DNA from: Pelargonium cotyledonis
Lineage: Eukaryota; Streptophyta; Magnoliopsida; Geraniales; Geraniaceae
NCBI GenBank assembly: GCA_036897625.1
Contig: JAYMTA010000603.1
Coordinates: forward strand, 1-26,204
Length of the DNA: 26,204 bases
Direction of reading: 5' to 3'
Shown: positions 1 to 8,996 of the stretch, piece by piece
How positions within the stretch are numbered: the first letter of the stretch is position 1
How the letters are laid out: the number at the start of each line of letters is the position of its first letter
The notes under the pieces: generated by a model
Told to the model about the DNA's origin: nothing
Databases searched by the model: none
What the model saw: only the letters and a program-made list of their open reading frames with translations
Program-made: the position numbers and the translations under genes

Positions 1-144
1 GCCGGATATGAAAACATTATAGAGCGAGATAATGGAAGAGGCACTTTCTATCCAACCAATACACCGAGTACTTATTATGTATGATTTCCAAATTAGAAAA
101 CAAGGACGCAACATAAACTTCTGTAAAACTAAAATGCAACTAAC

Positions 145-3100
145 CTTCCAGCATCTTCAAATTTTATATGCAACTGACGTTCTATTTCAAGTCCCGTCCA
201 ATCAGCCGCTTTTTGTTTTCCAGTTGGAGGTGTCAATAAAACCCCGAGTTCTCTCTGTAACAATAAGAGACAGATCTTCATTACAAAGAACGGGCAATCT
301 AAAGTGGCAAGCAAACAAAGGATCTTAGATAGGCGAGAGGCGATGATAATTTCGTATGCGAGTTCGGATTGCATAAACTGTGGGTTGGATCAGATCAGAC
401 AAACCCATACTGATCAGTGTATTTTCTACGTAAAAGCAGCAACCCGAAACCCGCATGGACCCGCAACTCTTGACAGTCGGGTTGCTGCTGGGTCTTTTAA
501 ACCTGACCAAACCCGAATTGCAAGCTCTAGTCTATGAGTATAAACTGCCAATCTATTGAATGTTGATGCAAGTCTCATAGTTTTGATGCTGAAACTACTA
601 GCGGCTTCATTTACCACACATGAAAAGCACAAAGGTAATTCCCGATTAACTTCAAAACTCCATATAATTTTGTATACATAGGGATAATTATAATGAAATC
701 GAATATGAAATATGCCTGGATGTCAATGAGAAAACTAGATGCAGGAAAATCGTGACATGTATAATTTGCATACTTTCATCAGTGAACTACCAAAAAATTG
801 AAGGCACAACGAAGCAAAATCATATTTGCTGTGCGCTGTGCAATTTGTATCTTAAGAACAAAAAGATTCAGAAAAGTTAAGCTTACCGTATCATTGATAA
901 AATAAAATGAAAAGCACAGAAATCCTACTTTCATAGCTTTACCGATTCCATTAATATGCAATCATCATCCTCCAAAACAAGCCTTAAACAAACAACTAAA
1001 AAGACGAGTAAGAAAAACAGTTTACTGTCCACAACAAAGATTACCTGGTAAAATTCATCTGCTTCATCAGTGGGTACAATATGAATCTGCAAAGCCTTGG
1101 GCCCAAAGAATGTCAAACTAGTTTCTGGGAGAACCTGCAAATATCATAGAAAATTTTTAAAAATTCCATAACACCAATCATTCATGACGGTTTTGACTAT
1201 TTTGAAAGAATTACACATTTAAACTTGAAATTGTGTGGACTTTGAGACTGTTCTATATGCTAGTTGGGCCATCCACTTAATAGCTTAAGCTTTCTAGTTG
1301 AAAGAAAGCTTAACATGGTATTACTTATTAGAGCTGGTTTGGTCTTGGACCTGTGTGGCCTGATTGCGTAATTCTTGGCCGGTGTGCAGATCAAGCTTGC
1401 ATGTGACGAGGAGTGTTGAAGTCGGGGACGGATCCAGAAAGTTGTTCCAGTTGGGAACAGATTTTTAAATAAAATATTATATATACACACACACACTACA
1501 CACACATTATAAACATTAAACACAATAAGATCTTTTCTTAATGAAATTAGTAAGATACTGCAGAGTAGTTTATAAAGCTTTATTTTGTATATTTGAAGTA
1601 CTTATTGGGATAGAGCTTGTATTTAATAGATTACGGGTACAAAAGTAAGAAATTGATTAAATATTAGAGGCAGAACTATCATATTTATAATTAACAAAAT
1701 TTTCAGTGAGGTCAAATGCCCCCGTAACCATTCACTTAGGTCTGTCCCTGCTTTAAGTATACACTATACAGCATTGGAAGTGCATGAAGTTAGAGAGTGC
1801 TTGATAAACTAGGTGAGCCCGCCACATAATAACTAAGCTTTTAGGTCAGAGTAATGTTTAACAACCAATAAATAACACGAAACAAAGAGATCCAAACCTT
1901 CAAAACATCAATTCTGACAAGACCACCCCAAAATATTGAGAAACCATTCAAGCCATTGGACTCGAATTTGTCCGCAGCATCATTGTAAGCGTTTGCCTGA
2001 AAAATCCAAGACAGCAGAGTAACTATCAATGTTGGAGGCTAACAGAGATAACTCTCACAAAAATTTGAAGGAAACATACAAGTGGGGGGAATGATCGAGC
2101 CTTGAGCCGACTTCGAGGAGCAAGGGCAGGTAGATCTTCAGAATCAACCACCGCAGCTTGTCTATGGTGAAGATGAATTCCAGGCGTGTCATATATTTTC
2201 TGCATGTTCGCAAGAGATTATAAATATTCCATAACTAGGAAAAACATATGCATGAACATTATGTAGACCGACATAATCCATTGCGACAAATAGAAAAAAA
2301 GTTGATGTGGCAATTAACCAAATAATTATCTAAACAGTAAAAAACTTATTGTGAAAAAAGATTAATAGATAATATTGTAAATTGTACAAAACTAAACTAA
2401 ATTTTGCACATTGAACTTTGAAATAGAGCAACTATCTACACTTCGTAACTTTCAATAAGTTGCACCATTAAGAACAGTGTTCACTTTTTATTTCAAGGGG
2501 AAAATGCCCCTATATAAAATGATTTTTTATTAAAATTTAAAAGTATGTGTAGTTAGTTATTCCACTTTAAAGTTTAATGTGGTTGTGTACAACACGTACA
2601 AAGTCCATTGTACTTTTGTGAAATGAAAAATCATTTTATGCAGGGGCATTTCTTTACTCATTAACTGTTTCACTTTAAACATAGCTGGATGCAACACGAG
2701 TGAAGTTCAGTGCGATTTTGTGCAATTTAACCTAGATAAAATATACGTATCAGAAAGCATACCCCTCCTCCCAAGAAAGCCTCAATTTGAATTGGACCTA
2801 AGGTAGTTCCAGGAACAGCAGATTGTATTGGTTTGTATTTCAGCGCCGACGCAGCTATTGGATCCTTTTCTCCCATCGATTCTGATTTTTTTTTTTTAAT
2901 TTAAATTAGTTAATACAGTAACTAGCCTAAGACATTAGGTATACCATTGATCAAAGACACAAATAAATAGAATAGAAAACTATATTTATGAAACATTGAC
3001 TTACTCAGTAAAGCATTGATGAATGCAGATTTCCCAACATTCGCCGCACCCTGCAGGAATGAAAAATTATACTATCAATCTGATACATTATGGTATTATA

Positions 3101-6100
3101 CTAATTAGTAATTCCAATTAACAAGTAACAAAAGAAAATTTCGCTCAAATTGGAAAGAACTAAACATGTGTAGCATTCAAAATTAGCGACAGAACAGGGT
3201 GAGGGTGCCACAGATGTGAGATAACAAAAGAAAAAAAAAACGGATTTGTTTCAAAAATTAAGATCCATGACATCAAATCATAACTGCACGCAATGTGCTA
3301 GAAAATGACAGCATCTTCAGAAGTTCACAGTATTCCTGACACATGAAAAACCCCAATGCAAATTTAACAACACCTAACAAACATCAAACAATATTCAACC
3401 CATTGAACTTTAAAGTGGAACAATCATCTACATTTACTTTCAATAAACTGCCCCTGTAAAAAATGATTTTTTTTTTCATATTAAAAATAAGTGCAGTTAG
3501 TTGTTTCATTTTAAAGTTCAATGTAGTTGTGTACAGTATGTGCAAAATTCCATATAATTTTGTGTAATAAAAAATCATTTTATGTAGGGACGTTTTTATC
3601 TTTTCAACAAAATTTAACATTGTTATTAAATGGTGAAACTTATTGGAAGTAAGTGTAGTTAAATTAAAGATCGATGTAGTTGTGAGCAACACAAGCAAAA
3701 TTCAATATATTTTTATGAAATTTACTCTAAGAAAAATCATTAACACAAGGACATCTGAGTCAATACATCATCAATTCACCATAGTAAAAAGAATCAATTG
3801 TAAAGCTACACTGCACACATCAATGCCAAGCTTCAGTTTCAGGAACTAACCAGAATGTATACGTTCCGCCCCTGCACCAGAAAACTCAAAGTCAGTATCT
3901 TAAATCTAGAACAAAACAAACTATCGTGGATAAGACGTAATTATTGATAAATAAATAAATCTCCAATGAAGGCAATGCAAAATGTTGCATAAAATCAACA
4001 ATGGCTAAGAAAACACGGTTCGTCAGGAACACTGGAAACATGAAAAGGAAAAGTACAAAAGGATGGATCGTTTATTGAGACAAATCAATCAAGAAACACT
4101 TATTTTCGTAAATTACTAGTCATATCCTGGTATTCTTACATGCTTATGAAGATCAACTGGCCCATGCATCAGTGTGATAAGGGTGGTCCTGATTGTCAGT
4201 ACTGAGCATGTGATCCTAATTGTGCTAGTGCTACGGAGAACGTGTTCTGGCAACATTTAGGTTCACTTTACCATATTTAATCTTACCATATGTTTGTGTA
4301 TATTATACCCATAGGGAACAGCCGCATAATACCATGTGGCCAACAAAAAACAAACACTTTTGCTCATGTTACTGAAGTGGGTAAAGAAGACCAATAGTGG
4401 AGATATTGTTTCATATATAAATTGGATTTAAAAGAAATAACGTATGTCTTGCTTGTAGACTGTGTCTCACACTATCACATTCTTATTTCCAGAAATGTAT
4501 TCCATATAGACTAAGCCCACCTACCCTTATCACTTAAGTACCGCGGCAGTAAATTTTCTTTGTAACTTCTAAAGACAAATTTTGAATATAGTCTAACCAA
4601 CGTACATCAATATATCAAATATCAGATTGGCTACCCCCAGAACCACTTGCAAGTGAATTCATAGCAGCAAGAGTGTAGTGTATATCTCAAGTTTAGTATT
4701 ATACAAGAGATATTAAAAACCTTTTTCTGGTTCCGTATTTCAGTCACAACTCCAGTAACTCCAACCAGTGACTTAGAGCTTGTTAGATGAACACTCACAA
4801 CACTGCAACAACAGCCAGAAAATTTGCATTGTCACTTTGCATTTGAGAAGAAATTTCAACATCAACAATATTAATAAAATAATAGGAACGTAAATTCGAA
4901 CACAGTAGGTAAAGACACTAGTCCATAAAAGCCACAGACACGATATGAGATAATATAGTTTAATCAGTAACATCCAACATCTTCAATCATCAGCACTTGT
5001 TGACTGTTGAGCATAATTTCCGTGTTTATGGGGCTCCAATCCGACCAAAATGATTCTGAACACACATTAAGTTAAAGTGGGCTTAGAGAGGATATAATTT
5101 GGATGCCTGTTGTATACAGCCTTTTCCTTTTTGCTGAGCTGTAACAGACCTCAACCCTCTTCCTGGCTTCTTCAATTATCTACATAATTTTTTTAGAACA
5201 CGAGTTTGGCACCATAGCTTAGAGTACCTTCACATGCTATACAAAATTATCAGCCATGTTTATGGAATACAACAATACAAACCTAGGCATTTCTGTTTGG
5301 ATGCTCATATTTGATTCTGGTTATAAGTTATGACCTTGTCTCTTTAATCATCACATAGATCTTTCCCCTTACTAAATACTAAGCTGTCGAAATGAATTTG
5401 ACATGCTAATTTATAAGTAAAAAATCAATATACTCTGACAACAGTATTACAGAAAATTGTAGCAGAAATAATAAAAAATGAGGCTGTGTTTAATCAATGT
5501 TTTAATGACTTCATAGTATGCTATAAGATTCAACAAGATAACAGCCATATGAATTATGACAGAAGTTTAGCTTACTTGAGCCTCTTCTTTGTAATGGCTT
5601 CCACTACCCAATCACCAATACAATTAAAATCAGTCTCTTTTGGAAGAAGATCAACCTGACATGGAAAGCATGCACTGTCTGAGCAACTCAATTATACAAG
5701 CAACAAAAAGATGTCGGAAAGATCGAGAACTGCTAGAATACCTTCGTCAAAACTAATATTATTGGATTCGGACCTACGATATCACGAACACGAGTCAAAA
5801 AGCTGCCATTGAAGTCCACAATATCAACCTAGAACAGATCCACCCAGAACAGTGAAAATTATGTGCAATATTACATGAAAACTATGGTAATAAAACAGTG
5901 AAGCCGAGGTGAAAATTTAGAAGTTCAGCTTGGCTAGGCTTGCTCAATATTTTCTCTCGAGCTGGATTCTTCTTGATGACTACAAGCCAGCTAATGAGTA
6001 GTACACTGAACTCAACCCAGTCACTTCTTACATCAAAATTTAGAACCTATTTTTCTCATGCTTTAGTGTGAATCTAGACAAGTTAGTTTATCAGGGAAAC

Positions 6101-7870
6101 AAAAGGAGAACCCTGAAAAGAGATGCATACCTTCCTAAACTAACTGCAAAATCACTGGTTAGCGATACTCAACAATTTAATATATTAACATCTATAGAGT
6201 CGGTACTCTCCTTAACTTGTAGACCCTCAGTGGAAGTGGAACTAAGCAGGTTCAATTCAAAGCAAAAGTCAGATAGGTGGCACCTACCAAATTAACAATC
6301 AGAACTTTCTCATATCGCAAGTGAGTCAGCTTCTCGCGAAGCTGGTCAGCAGTTACAAACTGTTTCCCACCTGAATAACCTCCATTTCCACCAACAGCTG
6401 TAATCATATGCCCATGAGACAGGAGCTTGCACCTCCCACAAAGAACAGTTTTAAGCTGCCTATGTTTCTTCTTCTGCAACCCCAACATCATCAAAGTATT
6501 GTACTTTGTCAAGACATGTTAGAGTATAAATATATAATTGAGTCATCAACTATTAGCTTAAACTTAAGATTATTGACAAACGCTCACGTGGTTGAATATG
6601 GAGCGGCACCCAAATTAACTAATTAAATTCCTAGCTAGAGGTAAGATGTCAAGTATTTGGTTCGTGTGAAAAGCTAAAGATGAGCTTACAAGTGAGGGGA
6701 TGCAAGTATAAATTAGATCGAAGTTATATTGAATTGGTCCTATGATATGGTATCATAGCTGATCTACCTAATGAACCGAGCACAACGAAAGAGGAATTGT
6801 GATTGGGACACGTGCAAAGCCACAATGAGCCAGCAAAAGAGGGCCATATTAAAGTACAAAACTATAATGGAGTCAAAACGCTGAATAATAAGCCACTAAC
6901 CAATTCAGAGACTCGTACTCAAATTTCTCACTAAAACACAGGAAATTCAGCTGAGAAACAAAAATATCACTGAAATCAAAATCCACAAACCAATTTCTAT
7001 GTCTCTAGTAGACTAGTTCTAGCTTAAGCATTAAGTTAATTCAGTATCTACTAAGATCAAACTTCAGTTCTCACCAAAACACATTAATTCAGCTGAAAAA
7101 CAAATATCTCTCTAAATTGATTAAGCATTCTCTCCAAAACACAATAAATTCAGCAGGAAAAAGAAAAACCATTATACAATTCAGAGATTAATTTCAGTCC
7201 TCATAATTCTCACAACATAAAAAGCCCAGCTGAGAAACAAAATATCACTCAAATCATTATCCACAAACTAATTTGTACGTCTCTAGCTTAAGCATTTAGT
7301 TCAATCGGTGTCTACTAACACCAACCTCAACTTCCTCATCAAAACACAATAAACTCGGTATGAAAAAAAATCCACCTATCAATTCGGAGACTAAAGCCAT
7401 TCCTCAAATGTCTCATTAAAACATTTCAAATTCAGCAGAAAAATTCAAAATCCACGCACCAATTCATAGGTCTCAGGTTTAACATATCCAGGAGCATCAG
7501 ATTCCGAAGTCTGCAATGGAGCGCCACATCCATAGCAGCAAGCAACCGCCACACTCGCTCTCAATAGCTTCTCCTTCTTCCTTTTCTTTCTCAACTTCTT
7601 CTGCTCATTCAGCAGAGCCTTCGCTGCCTCGAACGCCTGCTGGTTCTCGAGAAACACCTCTCCCGGAGTCGGCGCCGCAGCTCCGGTGCCTACGGAATCG
7701 GTTATCGAAGCAGAGGAGGTCTCGGGCGCTGGGGTTTTGGAATGCGGAGGCACGGATTTGCAGAGGACGAGAGTGCGCTTCGTGTAAATTTTGAGAAGCC
7801 TGGGGGCAGAAGTGGAAAGGTGGTGAGGAAGGGGAGAGAGAAAGGTGGAGGAGAGGGTTTTGAGCGCCAT
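145..7870 (-). CDS. NOA1: NOA1/RIF1 circularly permuted chloroplast GTPase, 12 exons, 3' end beyond window
   Basis: Exons in reading order: 7870-7460, 6473-6288, 5828-5742, 5655-5576, 4802-4721, 3871-3851, 3050-3005, 2881-2763, 2199-2080, 1996-1898, 1134-1045, 254-145. Phases agree and give 483 residues; the family is about 560, so roughly the last 75 residues lie left of the window. The protein starts MALKTLSS like Arabidopsis NOA1 and has a Ser/Thr-rich, probable chloroplast transit peptide (about 1-45), followed by a Lys/Arg-rich stretch (about 91-101). A treble-clef-type zinc site follows (C112xxC115 and C149xxC152). The GTPase motifs run in permuted order: G4 TKVD 227-230, G5 SSK 263-265, G1 GAANVGKS 290-297, G2 GTT 329-331, G3 DTPG 348-351. 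This order is diagnostic of the YqeH/NOA1 family. The family is known to bind GTP and to support plastid ribosome assembly and translation; the early nitric oxide synthase claim was withdrawn. The start at 7870 is chosen because the frame upstream is unlike the family. Confidence 0.95.
436..488. repeat. 12-bp perfect inverted repeat in NOA1 intron 11
   Basis: GCAGCAACCCGA (436-447) and its exact complement TCGGGTTGCTGC (477-488) are separated by 29 bases. The surroundings are rich in ACCCG units, like other repeat patches in the window. The intron runs from 255 to 1044; its remaining part shows no recognisable element. Confidence 0.75.
1260..1421 (+). mobile_element. LTR-retrotransposon/TRIM-like remnant in NOA1 intron 10
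   Basis: The order resembles a short non-autonomous LTR element. A TAGCTTAAGC-rich stretch is followed by a damaged primer-binding site (AACATGGTAT...AGAGCTGG, like the plant initiator-Met-tRNA site TGGTATCAGAGC). A spacer of about 70 bp follows, then the purine-rich tract GACGAGGAG and TGTTGAAG, a typical LTR start, at about 1413. The LTR is cut by the element that begins at about 1422. No reverse transcriptase or gag is present. The call rests on recognised plant motifs, not on a match search. Confidence 0.5.
1422..1752. mobile_element. Short TIR element beside the LTR remnant (NOA1 intron 10)
   Basis: The left end GGGGACGGATCC and the right end AGGTCTGTCCCTGC are imperfect inverted copies, about 330 bp apart. 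Such 'GGATCCGTCCC' ends are common in plant dispersed repeats. The interior is AT-rich, contains a TA/CA microsatellite (about 1474-1508) and codes for nothing. It appears to interrupt the LTR of the preceding element. Confidence 0.5.
1474..1508. repeat. (TA)n(CA)n microsatellite
   Basis: A short run of TA repeats passes into CA repeats with one CTA interruption. It lies within the short TIR element in NOA1 intron 10. Confidence 0.9.
2395..2745. repeat. Foldback/MITE-like element, copy A, in NOA1 intron 8
   Basis: The core (2503-2650) is bounded by inverted ends: AATGCCCCTATATAAAATGA on the left and the matching TCATTTTATGCAGGGGCATT on the right. Around it are modules with AGTTTAATGTGGTTGTGTAC and a further diverged copy at about 2668-2735. 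A second copy of the whole arrangement lies in intron 6. No coding capacity is seen, so this is a short non-autonomous element or foldback repeat of unknown family. Confidence 0.65.
3395..3725. repeat. Foldback/MITE-like element, copy B, in NOA1 intron 6
   Basis: This copy has the same layout as that at 2395-2745. Inverted ends ACTGCCCCTGTAAAAAATGA (from 3447) and TCATTTTATGTAGGGACGTT (to about 3594) enclose a module with AAAGTTCAATGTAGTTGTGT. The module is repeated outside the core at about 3655-3722, and its complement sits just left at about 3400-3420. The copy has diverged from copy A by many substitutions, so it is an old insertion or duplication. Confidence 0.65.
3851..3871 (-). CDS. 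NOA1: 21-nt micro-exon (exon 6) of NOA1
   Basis: This exon encodes only seven residues (GRNVYIL, 283-289). It is preceded by the acceptor TTCTGGTGCAG and followed by the donor GTTAGT. It joins exon 5, which ends ...NQKK, to exon 7, which begins GAANVGKS, exactly restoring the family pattern in which K-G-R-x-V-Y-I-L precedes the P-loop. Without it the beta strand leading into G1 is missing. The introns on either side are 849 and 800 bp. Both boundaries are in phase 0, so skipping would keep the frame. Confidence 0.9.
6474..7459 (-). repeat. NOA1 intron 1: degenerate tandem array next to exon 1
   Basis: The intron holds repeated AT-rich modules. On the plus strand a core like AAATCCACAAACCAATT followed by GTCTCTAG appears near 6979-7010 and 7257-7286. 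Weaker copies lie at 7368-7397 and at 7447-7477, the last straddling the exon 1 donor. A second module, AAAACACAATAAATTCAGC with variants, appears near 6934, 7073, 7136, 7350 and 7420. The larger unit repeats at about 278 bp. Nothing coding is seen. The part from 6474 to about 6900 shows no clear repeat. Confidence 0.7.
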
Positions 7871-8996
7871 TGTTGACCGCTGTGAGGAGCTTTTTGCTGC
7901 GAAATGGTGTGTTCTGTGTGTCACTGTGTGTGTTCTGTTGCAGTGTCGCTTTGGAAGATGGAGAGGATATGGAGGGAGAGTTATTATTCGGTGTATCGGT
8001 ACTGCGTGAGGTCGCAATGCTGTTAATTGATTCTGCGCCGTTGATTGATTCGATTGCGATTAAAACCAATTAAATCGATTCAACTTTACTAGTCTTTGGA
8101 TCGGATTGAACAAATTCACTCGAATCATCGTTTTTGTAATACTAATATAGAGACACACCCTATTTTAGAATCTTCAAAGTACCAAACGGGTACGCAAAGC
8201 TCGAATGAGGCGTCGTTATTCGTGGGACGTTTAATACATCTTAAATAAGTTAAATCTACAAATAATACCAACTGAGTACAATGAGACGATGTTGATTCAT
8301 GAGGCGTTTACTACAACTTTTATTATAGCGAACGAAGTATATCTCTAGTTCAACTCGAGTCCTCACAAAATATCTAAATTACATAAACTGCTTTTTCCAA
8401 CGCTTGGTAGTACTATAAATTTTTATTTTGTAAATTATCATTTTCATATTATTATCTGTTCAGTGGCACAAAACTGAGCCATCTTGGACCCGAACCGGCG
8501 ATTACCCAAAACCAAATCCAGATTTTTTCAAGTTTGGGTGGTATACAATACACCCGACCCAAAACTCAATTCTTTTGAATTAGGCCATTTGAACCAGACC
8601 CAAAACCCGAGTTGCCACCTATAGATCGAAACTAAACTCGACAACAAAACCTGTTTTAAATAGTCGAGACTACACAAGCATAAAATTAGTCCAGACCAAT
8701 AGTTTAAGGACTATTTTGGTCATTTATGTCGCCAATACTTGAAGATTTTGGAAGATAATAAGAAAGTGTATAGCTAGCATCCTTCCAATAGCCGAAGTAA
8801 AATGATTCAATCAAACAGTGAACTCGAGAAAAATATGAAATGCAAAATCGAATCGAATCGAAAATAGAAGTGTTTGTTTAATTCAAAATCATGGAATTAA
8901 GTTCTAAACCAGAGAAAAAACTACTAAATCTACAACACAAACACCCGACAAAACTTCATATTCAGCACAATACCAATAAATCATCATAAAATATCC
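7871..8996. other. Spacer between the CCT1 stop and the NOA1 start; NOA1 promoter and 5' UTR
   Basis: This 1126-bp gap must hold the NOA1 promoter and 5' leader and the CCT1 3' UTR, since both genes are on the minus strand. Next to the NOA1 ATG is a GC-richer leader (7871 to about 8060). Two diverged copies of a 40-bp segment start at 8204 and 8280. At about 8460-8640 is an ACCCG/CCCAAA-rich dispersed repeat. No further gene is seen. Confidence 0.6.

Noticed and set aside
1-144. A further NOA1 exon at the left edge
   Set aside because: No acceptor followed by the expected conserved sequence could be found; this stretch reads as the start of intron 12.
4803-4973. Leu-rich hydrophobic frame that could be a membrane protein
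   Set aside because: It is intron 4 of NOA1 read through in frame upstream of exon 5; the real exon begins at 4802.
7516-7794. Open frame of 92 codons antisense to NOA1 exon 1
   Set aside because: It is the opposite-strand shadow of a GC-rich coding exon whose product clearly matches the NOA1 N-terminus.
7871-8017. Upstream extension of the NOA1 frame with an earlier Met
   Set aside because: The added 49 residues are Pro/His-rich and unlike the family; MALKTLSS matches the known start.
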